Below, piece by piece: positions 29,305 through 37,207 of a stretch of 64,000 nucleotides of DNA. The stretch's first letter is position 1. Each line of letters starts with the position of its first letter. This DNA comes from Clostridium nigeriense (lineage in GTDB: Bacteria; Bacillota; Clostridia; Clostridiales; Clostridiaceae): assembly GCF_900086595.1 (NCBI RefSeq), contig NZ_LT575472.1, forward strand, positions 1,881,971 to 1,945,970, in the 5' to 3' direction. The notes below the pieces were generated by a model. It was not told the DNA's origin, did no database searches, and saw nothing but the letters and a program-made list of their open reading frames with translations. The position numbers and the translations under genes are program-made.

Positions 29305-29712
29305 ATGAATAGAATTAAGATAGATAGATCTAAATGTGTTGGTTGTTTAACATGTACTACAGCTTGTATAGTTTCTCATAATTCAGATGATACAAGGAGT
29401 AGAATAACTATAGATAGCAATGGGAAATATGCTCCAATATTTTGTAGACATTGTGATAGACCAGAGTGTGTTTATACTTGTATGTCAGGGGCAATGTCTA
29501 AGGATAAAAACACAGGCCTAGTTACTTATGATAAAAATCGTTGTGCAAGCTGTTATATGTGTGTAATGGCTTGTCCTTATGGAGTATTAAAGCCAGATAG
29601 CAAAACTCAAACTGAGATAATGAAATGTGATGGATGTAAAGATGTAGGTACTCCACAATGTGTTGAAAAATGTCCTATGGGAGCTATTACTTTAGAGGAG
29701 GTGCTTAATTAA
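29305..29712 (+). CDS. Four-cluster ferredoxin-like electron-transfer subunit (copy 1)
   Basis: A 135-residue protein with 16 cluster-type Cys in four groups: CVGCLTCTTAC, CRHCDRPECVYTC, CASCYMCVMAC and CDGC...CVEKC. This suits four [4Fe-4S] clusters in the DmsB/HycB arrangement. It lies between the molybdoenzyme and the FAD protein and should pass electrons between them. Its stop overlaps the next ATG by one base. Confidence 0.93.
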   Translation: MNRIKIDRSKCVGCLTCTTACIVSHNSDDTRSRITIDSNGKYAPIFCRHCDRPECVYTCMSGAMSKDKNTGLVTYDKNRCASCYMCVMACPYGVLKPDSKTQTEIMKCDGCKDVGTPQCVEKCPMGAITLEEVLN

Positions 29713-30938
29713 TGAGATATGTAGTTATAGGAGCATCTGCTGCTGGAATTAGCGGTGTAAAAACTTTAAGAGAGCTAGATAAGGATGCTGAAATTATATT
29801 AGTTTCAAAGGATACAGAAGTATATTCAAGATGTATCTTGCACCATTATATATCAGGACATAGAAATATTGAAAAATTAGATTTTACATCTAAAAATTTC
29901 TTTGAAGAATATAATATTAATTGGATAAAAGGCGTAGAAGTTATTTCTTTAAATGATGAAGAAAAATTATTAAATCTTTCAAATGGTGAAGATATAAAAT
30001 ATGATAAAGTAATGATTTGTAGTGGAGCATCGGCTTTCATACCTCCAGTTGAGGGATTGAGAGAAGGTAAAAATGTAGTAGGACTTAGAAATTTAGAGGA
30101 TGCAATTTTAATAAAAGAAGAGGCTGCTAAAGTGAAAAATGTCGTTGTTTTAGGGGCTGGACTTGTTGGAATAGATGCTGTAAGTGGACTTATAGGTACT
30201 GGAGTAAATATTTCATTAGTAGAAATGGGAGACAAAGTACTTCCTATACAACTAGATAAATATGCATCTTCAATATATGAAAATAAATTCAAAGAAAATG
30301 GAGTTAATTTAAAGCTTGGAGTTAAAGCAGAAAAATTAATACTTGATGAAGAAAAAAATCCTAAGTCTTTATTATTAAACACAGGAGAAGAAGTACCGTG
30401 CGAATTAGTAATAGTAGCAACTGGTGTTAGATCTAATATTGCATTCTTAGCCGATAGTAATGTTGAATGTGATAGATTTGGTTTAATAATAGATGAAAAG
30501 GGAAAAACTAATATTGAAGATATATATGGAGCTGGTGATGTTACTGGTAGAAATCCAATATGGCCAACAGCAGTAAAAGAAGGTATAATAGCAGCTCATA
30601 ATATGTTAGATAAAGAAATGGTAATGACAGATTTCTTTGGTAGCAAAAATACAATGAACTTTGTGGGAGTTGCAACTATGTCATTAGGAGATATAGAACC
30701 AAAGGATGAAAGCTACAAAGTTGAGATAAAGGTTGAAGAAAATAATTATAAGAAGATAATTCATAAAGATGGCAAGATATACGGTGCTATAATTCAAGGG
30801 GATTTATCTTACACAGGTGTATTAACACAATTAATAAAGGAAAAGATTGATATATCCAAAGTAACTAAAAATATTTTTGATATAGATTATGCTGATTTCT
30901 TTAATTTAGAAAAGAATTTTGAATTTAGCTATAAATAA
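29712..30938 (+). CDS. FAD-dependent NADH oxidoreductase subunit (copy 1)
   Basis: A 408-residue pyridine-nucleotide-disulfide-type flavoprotein related to NADH oxidase and the NirB N-terminus. The FAD-binding VVIGASAAGISG is at the N-terminus, the NAD-binding VVLGAGLVGIDA near residue 145 and the second FAD motif IYGAGDVTG near 272. It probably brings NADH electrons to the ferredoxin subunit. Translation is coupled, with GAGGAGGTG inside the previous gene. It is the last gene of module 1. Confidence 0.9.
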   Translation: MRYVVIGASAAGISGVKTLRELDKDAEIILVSKDTEVYSRCILHHYISGHRNIEKLDFTSKNFFEEYNINWIKGVEVISLNDEEKLLNLSNGEDIKYDKVMICSGASAFIPPVEGLREGKNVVGLRNLEDAILIKEEAAKVKNVVVLGAGLVGIDAVSGLIGTGVNISLVEMGDKVLPIQLDKYASSIYENKFKENGVNLKLGVKAEKLILDEEKNPKSLLLNTGEEVPCELVIVATGVRSNIAFLADSNVECDRFGLIIDEKGKTNIEDIYGAGDVTGRNPIWPTAVKEGIIAAHNMLDKEMVMTDFFGSKNTMNFVGVATMSLGDIEPKDESYKVEIKVEENNYKKIIHKDGKIYGAIIQGDLSYTGVLTQLIKEKIDISKVTKNIFDIDYADFFNLEKNFEFSYK

Positions 30939-30974
30939 CAATCAAAATAAATTTTTGTATTAAATTAATTTTAA

Positions 30975-31002
30975 TTGTTAAAATATAAAAAAGTATTATA
31001 AT
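30975..31002 (+). promoter_or_regulatory. Promoter candidate for the cofactor operon
   Basis: TTGTTA at 30975-30980, 16-base spacer, TATAAT at 30997-31002, about 57 bases before mobB. Confidence 0.5.
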
Positions 31003-31058
31003 ATAAATATAGAAAATATTTCATATAGTATTTATATTAAAGCTAAAGGATAAGGATT

Positions 31059-31556
31059 ATGTCGATAGTAGTAAATATAATTGGAGAAAAATCAAATGTA
31101 GGTAAGACCATTGTTATGGAAGGTGTAATAAAAGAGCTTAAAAAAAGAGGGCTTAGTGTTGCAACAATTAAGCATGACGTGCATGGATTTGATATTGATA
31201 AAGAAGGTAAAGATACTTATAGACATAGGAAAGCAGGTTCAGAGACTGTTATAATATCTTCAAATAAAAGAATGGCTTTAATTAAAGAAGTAAAGGAAGA
31301 AGTTCCTTTGAATGAACTTCTTAGTTTTGCTAAAGATAAGGATGTAATTTTAGTTGAAGGTTATAAAAATAGCAACTTAAGAAAATTTGAAATATATAGA
31401 AAAGACTTTAGCAAAAAATTAATTTCATCAAAAGAAAATTTAATTGCTATAGTTAGTGATGAGGAGTTATTTTTTGAAGATATTATAGTTATAAAAAAGA
31501 ATGATTTTAAAAAAATAGTAGATTTAATTTTGAAAGAAGAGGAATATAAAATTTAA
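31059..31556 (+). CDS. mobB: Molybdopterin-guanine dinucleotide biosynthesis adaptor MobB
   Basis: A 165-residue P-loop GTPase-like protein: GEKSNVGKTIVMEG is the P-loop and ATIKHDVHGFDIDKEGKDTYRHRKAG the MobB signature. It assists MobA in attaching GMP to molybdopterin. First gene of the cofactor operon; a 262-bp structured leader separates it from moeA. Confidence 0.93.
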   Translation: MSIVVNIIGEKSNVGKTIVMEGVIKELKKRGLSVATIKHDVHGFDIDKEGKDTYRHRKAGSETVIISSNKRMALIKEVKEEVPLNELLSFAKDKDVILVEGYKNSNLRKFEIYRKDFSKKLISSKENLIAIVSDEELFFEDIIVIKKNDFKKIVDLILKEEEYKI

Positions 31557-31572
31557 TAATAATCAATAAAAT

Positions 31573-31803
31573 TTTCTGGAGTATAGGTGATCTAAGGGTA
31601 ATCTATGACACTTATACCTGAATTTTAAATTCACAGGGTATATATCTGAAAAGATAATATCTCCACGTTTTGGGAAGGAAAATAAGTTGGTTTGAATATA
31701 TGTTTGAGATATAAATTTCTTAGACTTATTTAATGCTGCATAGCAATTAATATATTTAAATTTAAGCTTATTATTTACCAATGTGTTAATAATAAGCTTT
31801 TTT
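31573..31803 (+). ncRNA. Structured leader with terminator before moeA (riboswitch candidate)
   Basis: A 9-bp helix GTATAGGTG/CACTTATAC (from 31581) caps a TCTAAG...TATGA pair that looks like an 11-nt tetraloop receptor with one compensatory change. Downstream ATCT-GAAA-AGAT is a GNRA-tetraloop hairpin, and GGAG/CTCC closes the domain (31578 and 31661). A further stem AAATAAGT/ACTTATTT follows. The leader ends in a clear terminator, AAGCTTATTATT against AATAATAAGCTTTTTT (31773-31803), only a few bases before the moeA ribosome binding site. The pieces suit a Moco-type riboswitch, but I could not match the consensus. Confidence 0.6.
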
Positions 31804-31818
31804 CTTTAGGAGGAAATA

Positions 31819-33021
31819 ATGAGATCCTTTGTTTCTTTAGATGAAGCTATAGATATTTTAAATGAAAAAGTAAAATCCTTAGAAGTTGAAGAAGTAGATT
31901 TATTAAAGGGATTAAATAGAATTACAAGTGAAAGTATTTATTCACCAATTAATAATCCTCCTTTTAATAAGTCTGCTATGGATGGATATGCATTAAGGGC
32001 TGAAGATTCATTTATTAATAATAAGGTAAAAGTTATTGATAAGGTCTTTGCTGGTGGAATTAGTAGTAATTTTATTAGTAAAAATACAGCTATTAAAATT
32101 ATGACAGGAGCTCCAATACCTGAAGGAGCAAATGCTGTAATAAAGCAAGAAGATATAATTCAAGAGGGCAATCATATAATTATTAGAAAAGAAATAAAAG
32201 AAAAAGAAAACATTTGCATTAAAGGAGAAGACATTACTTTAGGAGATTTGCTTATTAATTCTAATAAAAAATTAGATTATGCAGATATAGGAATATTAGC
32301 TAGTGCTGGTATTAGTAAAATAAAGGTATTTAAAAAACCTAAGATAGGATTTATAAGTACCGGTGATGAAGTAATGGACTTAGGTAATGAATTAAGTGAA
32401 GGAAAAATATATAATAGCAATAAGTATTCAATAATATCAAGACTATTAGAACTTGGTTATGAAGTAAATAAAATTCATCATGTAAATGATGATTATAATG
32501 AAATAGGTAAGTTTATAGAAGAATTTTCAAAAGATTTAGATTTAATAATTACAACAGGTGGAGTTTCAGTTGGAGAAAAAGATTTATTAAAGGCTGCTAT
32601 TAATGTTACTACTGGAGAAAGCTTTTTTTGGAAAATTATGATTAAGCCTGGATCAGCCGTTTTATTTAGTAAGGTTAATAACTCTATAGTAATAAGCTTA
32701 TCAGGAAATCCTACAGCTGCATTAACCACCTTTGAATTATTAGTAAAGACTTCCCTTGAAAAACTTTCAGGGTTAAGTGAAATAAAAATAAGAAGAGAGG
32801 AAGCAATATTAGCAGAGGGATTAATAAAGAAAGCATTTAAACATAGATTTTTAAGAGGTTACTATAAAATAGAAAACTCAAAGCAATACGTTTATATAAC
32901 TCAAAAAAAGTCTGGTAATGGAATACTTAGTTCAGCAGTAAACTCTAATTGTATAATTGAGATTACTGCAAATAATGAAGAAAAAGTTCAAGGAGATTTA
33001 GTTAAGATTATAAAACTTTAG
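31819..33021 (+). CDS. moeA: Molybdopterin molybdenumtransferase MoeA
   Basis: A 400-residue enzyme that inserts molybdate into adenylated molybdopterin. Landmarks are NNPPFNKSAMDGYALRAED, TGAPIPEGANAVI, ISTGDEV, TTGGVSVGEKD and SLSGNPTA. Length is normal for the family. The start codon follows TTTAGGAGG immediately after the leader terminator, so readthrough of that terminator should set its expression and that of the genes behind it. Confidence 0.95.
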   Translation: MRSFVSLDEAIDILNEKVKSLEVEEVDLLKGLNRITSESIYSPINNPPFNKSAMDGYALRAEDSFINNKVKVIDKVFAGGISSNFISKNTAIKIMTGAPIPEGANAVIKQEDIIQEGNHIIIRKEIKEKENICIKGEDITLGDLLINSNKKLDYADIGILASAGISKIKVFKKPKIGFISTGDEVMDLGNELSEGKIYNSNKYSIISRLLELGYEVNKIHHVNDDYNEIGKFIEEFSKDLDLIITTGGVSVGEKDLLKAAINVTTGESFFWKIMIKPGSAVLFSKVNNSIVISLSGNPTAALTTFELLVKTSLEKLSGLSEIKIRREEAILAEGLIKKAFKHRFLRGYYKIENSKQYVYITQKKSGNGILSSAVNSNCIIEITANNEEKVQGDLVKIIKL

Positions 33022-33030
33022 GAGTTTACT

Positions 33031-33606
33031 ATGATTGATAAAACATTGGCGATTTTAGCAGGTGGTAAAAGTAGTAGAATGAATTATAATAATAAGGCTT
33101 TACTGATATATAAAGAAAAAACTTTTATTGAAAATATAATAAATGCTGGAGGTAATTTCCGTGAAAAAATAATAATTGCTAATAGTAATGAAGGATATAA
33201 AGACCTTAGGTTAAAGATTTACAGTGATATTTATTTAGATAAAGGACCTTTAGGGGGAATACATTCAGCCTTAAAAAATTCAAAGTATGATAAAGTTCTT
33301 TGTATTGCTTGTGATATGCCTTTAATTTCAAATGATGTTTTAAATATTATTGGAAGTTTTAAAGAGGATTATGAGGTTTTAATACCTAAAATTAATGGTA
33401 GATTACAACCTATGTGTGCAATTTATTCTAAATGCTTAATACCTAAAATTGAAAAGGCATTAATTAATGAGGAAAATAAATTACAAAAATTTATATTATC
33501 TACGAATTATAAAGTTATAGATAATAAAGCTTATGAAGCCTTAAGAGAAGATAAATTTTCAAATATAAATACTAGAAAAGAATATGAACTTTTGGAGGAG
33601 ATTTAA
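33031..33606 (+). CDS. mobA: Molybdenum cofactor guanylyltransferase MobA
   Basis: A 191-residue nucleotidyltransferase that transfers GMP from GTP to molybdopterin. LAGGKSSRMNYNNKALL is the nucleotide-binding loop and CDMPLIS the metal-binding Asp region. The gene is nine bases after moeA and overlaps moaB by one base. Its presence means the operon makes the MGD form needed by the two flanking oxidoreductases. Confidence 0.93.
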   Translation: MIDKTLAILAGGKSSRMNYNNKALLIYKEKTFIENIINAGGNFREKIIIANSNEGYKDLRLKIYSDIYLDKGPLGGIHSALKNSKYDKVLCIACDMPLISNDVLNIIGSFKEDYEVLIPKINGRLQPMCAIYSKCLIPKIEKALINEENKLQKFILSTNYKVIDNKAYEALREDKFSNINTRKEYELLEEI

Positions 33607-34097
33607 TGTATACTGTTGGAATAGTTACTAGTAGTGACAAGGGATACTCAGGAGAAAGAGAAGATAAAAGTGGAGCTGTTATTAAGAAGATATTAGAAGA
33701 AGTAGGTTTTGAAGTTAAAAGGCAAGTGGTATTGCCAGATGAAAAGGAAATGTTAAAGAAAGAATTTATTTATATGAGTGATGAATTAAAGGTAAACTTA
33801 ATTTTAAGCACAGGTGGGACTGGATTTTCAAAAAGAGATATAACACCAGAAGCTACTAAGGAAGTAATTGAGAGAGAAGCTCCAGGAATATGTGAGGCTA
33901 TAAGAATGCTTAGTATGCAGATTACTAAAAGAGCAATGTTATCTAGGGCTGTATCTGGAATTAGAGGAAATACATTAATAGTGAATTTGCCTGGAAGTCC
34001 TAAGGCCTGTGAAGAAGCTTTAGACTTTGTATTAGAAGAATTAAAGCATGGTATTGGGATTTTGTTAGGTGAACAAAAGGAATGTGCAAGAAAATAA
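33606..34097 (+). CDS. moaB: MoaB/Mog-family molybdopterin adenylyltransferase
   Basis: A 163-residue MoCF-binding-domain protein: VGIVTSSDKGYSGEREDKSG, LSTGGTGFSKRDITPEAT and VNLPGSPKACEEAL are the family segments. It adenylates molybdopterin before MoeA acts. TTGGAGGAG precedes the start, which overlaps the mobA stop in TAATG. Confidence 0.92.
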   Translation: MYTVGIVTSSDKGYSGEREDKSGAVIKKILEEVGFEVKRQVVLPDEKEMLKKEFIYMSDELKVNLILSTGGTGFSKRDITPEATKEVIEREAPGICEAIRMLSMQITKRAMLSRAVSGIRGNTLIVNLPGSPKACEEALDFVLEELKHGIGILLGEQKECARK

Positions 34098-34121
34098 TAA
34101 AGATTTAGGAGATGTTTATAT

Positions 34122-35138
34122 ATGAAGATGATAAGTGTATATGATTCAGTAGGATGCATTTTATCTCATGATGTTACTCAAATAATTCCAGGGGAATTTA
34201 AAGGAAGATTATTTAAAAAGGGTCATATAATTAAAGATGAAGATATAGAAAAGTTTTTATCTATAGGAAAAGAGCACATCTATGTATGGGAGCCAGAGGA
34301 AGGGCAATTACATGAAAATGATGCAGCAATTAGGTTAGCTAATTTAGTTACTGGAGAAGGTATAGCTAGGTCTGAAGAAATAAAAGAAGGAAAAGTAGAT
34401 TTTTTTGCGGATAGAGATGGTGTCTTAAAAGTAGATAAGGATGAATTATTTAAGTTAAACACCTTAGGTGAAATTATAGTATCAACATTACATAATAATA
34501 CTCCTATAAGAAAAGGTGAAAAAATAGGGGCTACAAGAGTTATTCCATTGATAATAGAAGAAGAAAAAATTATTAAAGCAGAAGAGCTTATAAAAAACAA
34601 GATTATTTATATTGAAGAAATTAAGCAAAAAAAATGTTTACTAATAACTACAGGAAATGAAGTATATAGTGGTAGAATTAAAGATGCTTTTTTACCTGTA
34701 ATTAAATCAAAGCTTGGTTATTATGGAAGTGAAGTTGTTAGACAAGTAATTTTACCAGATTCAAAGGAAAAAATTATTGAAGAAATAAGAAAGGGCTTTG
34801 ATGAAAAAGTAGATATGATAATTTGTACTGGAGGAATGTCTGTTGATCCAGATGATGTAACACCAACTGCAATTAAAGAATGTGGCGGAGAGTTAGTTAC
34901 TTATGGTTCACCAGTTTTACCAGGAGCTATGTTTTTATTAGCATATTATAATAATATACCGATTCTTGGAGTGCCAAGCTGTGCTATGTATTCAAAAAGA
35001 ACTGTTTTAGATTTAGTTTTACCTAGGGTTTTAGCAGATGAGAGATTAAGCTTAGCAGATATAGCAGAATATGGACATGGCGGGTTATGCTTAGATTGTA
35101 AAGTTTGTACATTCCCACATTGTTCTTTTGGAAAATAG
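34122..35138 (+). CDS. MoeA-like molybdopterin-binding protein with Cys-rich tail
   Basis: A 338-residue protein with a distinct N-terminal half and a MoCF-binding domain from about residue 165 ([42 protein letters not shown]). It lacks the full MoeA domain set. The C-terminus ends with a cluster of five Cys in [17 protein letters not shown], which could bind metal or a cluster. Related proteins lie in clostridial nitrate-reductase loci. Its exact step is unknown; a role in delivering or modifying the cofactor is inferred. Confidence 0.8.
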   Translation: MKMISVYDSVGCILSHDVTQIIPGEFKGRLFKKGHIIKDEDIEKFLSIGKEHIYVWEPEEGQLHENDAAIRLANLVTGEGIARSEEIKEGKVDFFADRDGVLKVDKDELFKLNTLGEIIVSTLHNNTPIRKGEKIGATRVIPLIIEEEKIIKAEELIKNKIIYIEEIKQKKCLLITTGNEVYSGRIKDAFLPVIKSKLGYYGSEVVRQVILPDSKEKIIEEIRKGFDEKVDMIICTGGMSVDPDDVTPTAIKECGGELVTYGSPVLPGAMFLLAYYNNIPILGVPSCAMYSKRTVLDLVLPRVLADERLSLADIAEYGHGGLCLDCKVCTFPHCSFGK

Positions 35139-35146
35139 GAGGTATT

Positions 35147-35638
35147 ATGGATAATAAATTAACTCATTTCGATAATAGTGGAAATGCAAGAATGGTAGAT
35201 GTTTCTGAGAAAAATAAAACAGAAAGAGTTGCTATTGCAGTTTCTAGAATAAAAGTAAGTAAAGAAACATTAGAGCTTATAAGACTTGGAAAGATAGGAA
35301 AGGGAGATGTTTTAGGAGTTGCAAGAGTGGCTGGTATAATGGCTAGTAAACAAACATCGAATCTTATACCAATGTGTCATCCTCTCATGATTTCTAGTTG
35401 TAATATAGATTTTGAAATAAATGATAAAGAATGCTGTATTGAAATTAAATCAACTGTTAAGATAGTTGATAAAACTGGAGTTGAAATGGAAGCTTTAACT
35501 GCAGCAACTGTAGCAGCTTTAACTATATATGATATGTGCAAGGCTGTAGATAAGAGAATGGTAATAGAAGGAACACATTTACTTAAAAAAACAGGAGGTA
35601 AGAGTGGAGAGTTTAACTTTCATGAGAAAACTCTATAA
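35147..35638 (+). CDS. moaC: Cyclic pyranopterin monophosphate synthase MoaC
   Basis: A 163-residue enzyme that works with MoaA to turn GTP into cyclic pyranopterin monophosphate. Family segments are [39 protein letters not shown] and [32 protein letters not shown] lies directly before the ATG at 35147; an upstream TTG at 35105 would overlap the previous gene and lacks a ribosome binding site. Confidence 0.95.
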   Translation: MDNKLTHFDNSGNARMVDVSEKNKTERVAIAVSRIKVSKETLELIRLGKIGKGDVLGVARVAGIMASKQTSNLIPMCHPLMISSCNIDFEINDKECCIEIKSTVKIVDKTGVEMEALTAATVAALTIYDMCKAVDKRMVIEGTHLLKKTGGKSGEFNFHEKTL

Positions 35639-35643
35639 ATAAT

Positions 35644-36615
35644 ATGAAGGATAAATATGGAAGAGAAATAGACTATTTAAGAATTTCCATTACAGATAGA
35701 TGTAACTTAAGATGTATATATTGTATGGAGGAAGAAGGAAATACTTTCTTTCAAGAAGAAGATAAGCTAACAAAGGAAGAAATTTTGAAAATAGTGTCTG
35801 CATCTGCAAAACTTGGAGTTAAAAAAATAAGACTTACTGGTGGAGAACCTTTAGTTAGAAAAGATATTGTAGAGCTAATGGAAGGAATAAATGATATCAA
35901 AGGTATAGAGGGAATTTATTTAACAACAAATGGTATTTTGTTAGAAGAAAAAGTGGAAGCTTTAAAAAAGGCTGGATTAAAGGGTGTAAATATTAGTTTA
36001 GATTCTTTGAAAGAAGAAATGTTCCAGAGTCTAACTAGACTAGGAATTTTAAAAAAGGTTCTATCTGCCATAGACAAATGTTTAGAACTTGGAATCAAAG
36101 TTAAATTAAATACAGTTATGATAAAGGACAAAAATGATAATGAAATATTAGATTTTGTAAATCTTACTCGCAGTAAAAATATAGATGTAAGATTTATAGA
36201 ACTTATGCCAATTGGAGTTGGGAGTAAATTTAAAGGGATTAGCAACGAAGATATATTAAGTTTAATAAAAAGTAACTATGGTGATTTAGAAGAGATAAGA
36301 AGAGATAAAGATGGGGGACCAGCCTCTTATATTAGGTTAAAGAATGGAAAAGGAAAAATAGGTTTTATAAGTGCAATTAGCAATTGTTTTTGTGAAGATT
36401 GTAATAGGATTAGACTTACTTCAGAAGGTTTTTTAAAGCAATGTCTTCATTTTAATTATGGTATTGATTTAAAGAAAATACTTAGAAATGGAGCTTCAGA
36501 AGAAGAAATTTTAAATGTTATTAAGAATAATATTTATAATAAACCGGAAAAACATTTGTTTATGAAAAAGAGTGAAGATAAAGAATTAAAGTTTATGAAT
36601 CAAATTGGAGGATAA
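35644..36615 (+). CDS. moaA: GTP 3',8-cyclase MoaA (radical SAM)
   Basis: A 323-residue radical SAM enzyme. The SAM cluster motif C20-x3-C24-x2-C27 is in DRCNLRCIYC, followed by RLTGGEPLVRKD. The second cluster ligands are in CFCEDCNRIRLT and a later Cys in FLKQCL. The C-terminus differs slightly from the usual GG end but finishes NQIGG, so the two essential glycines are kept. No good Shine-Dalgarno is seen, so coupling to moaC, five bases upstream, is likely. Confidence 0.95.
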   Translation: MKDKYGREIDYLRISITDRCNLRCIYCMEEEGNTFFQEEDKLTKEEILKIVSASAKLGVKKIRLTGGEPLVRKDIVELMEGINDIKGIEGIYLTTNGILLEEKVEALKKAGLKGVNISLDSLKEEMFQSLTRLGILKKVLSAIDKCLELGIKVKLNTVMIKDKNDNEILDFVNLTRSKNIDVRFIELMPIGVGSKFKGISNEDILSLIKSNYGDLEEIRRDKDGGPASYIRLKNGKGKIGFISAISNCFCEDCNRIRLTSEGFLKQCLHFNYGIDLKKILRNGASEEEILNVIKNNIYNKPEKHLFMKKSEDKELKFMNQIGG

Positions 36616-36619
36616 AGGT

Positions 36620-37075
36620 ATGTGTAAGGTATTAGCTGTTTGTACAAGTAAGCATAAGGGAACTTTAAAGAAAGAAGTTAATGAAGCAAATTTTATTGAA
36701 GACTTTGGAATCGAGGGAGATGCTCATGCAGGAAAATGGCATAGACAAGTTAGCTTATTAGCCTTCGAAAAAATAGATGAATTTAGAAAAAAAGGTGGAA
36801 ATGTTGATTTTGGTGCTTTTGGAGAAAATTTAGTAATTGAAGGTATTGAATTAAACAAATTACCTGTGGGCCAAAGATTAGAAGTTGGTGAAACTTTATT
36901 AGAAGTAACCCAAATTGGTAAAGAATGCCATGATAAGTGTGCGATTTACTATCAAGTTGGAGAATGTATAATGCCTAAAAATGGAATATTTACGAAAGTT
37001 CTAAGAGGTGGAAAAGTAAAAGTTGGAGATCAATGTATTTTATTAGAAAATGATAAGAAAGTATTTACGTTATAA
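36620..37075 (+). CDS. MOSC-domain protein
   Basis: A 151-residue MOSC-domain protein. IEGDAHAGKWHRQVSLLA and FGAFGENLVIEGI are typical, and the Cys in GKECHDKCAIY is in the position of the sulfur-binding Cys of the family. MOSC domains handle sulfurated molybdenum cofactor. The ATG at 36620 is chosen, because the earlier TTG at 36605 has the GGAGG inside it. It is the last gene of the operon and is followed by a terminator. Confidence 0.87.
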   Translation: MCKVLAVCTSKHKGTLKKEVNEANFIEDFGIEGDAHAGKWHRQVSLLAFEKIDEFRKKGGNVDFGAFGENLVIEGIELNKLPVGQRLEVGETLLEVTQIGKECHDKCAIYYQVGECIMPKNGIFTKVLRGGKVKVGDQCILLENDKKVFTL

Positions 37076-37084
37076 AATTATTAT

Positions 37085-37126
37085 AAAAAATGCTAGCAGT
37101 ACTTAAAAGTATTGCTAGCATTTTTT
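37085..37126 (+). terminator. Terminator of the cofactor operon
   Basis: AAAAAATGCTAGCA and TGCTAGCATTTTTT arms, with an inner TACTT/AAGTA pair. Confidence 0.92.
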
Positions 37127-37207
37127 ATTAGGGGATAAATGAATATAGAAAGTAAATACTAGTAATACTAATTATAAAAAGCATAAGAAAATAAAGGAGA
37201 TATAATT

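Noticed and set aside
29846-30382. A 178-codon frame antisense to the FAD subunit gene
   Set aside because: It is Ser/Phe/Ile-rich, as expected for the complement of an A-rich gene, lacks translation signals and opposes a well-conserved gene.
31563-31781. A 72-codon minus-strand frame between mobB and moeA
   Set aside because: No good ribosome binding site, odd composition, and the interval is better explained by a structured leader RNA with a terminator for moeA.
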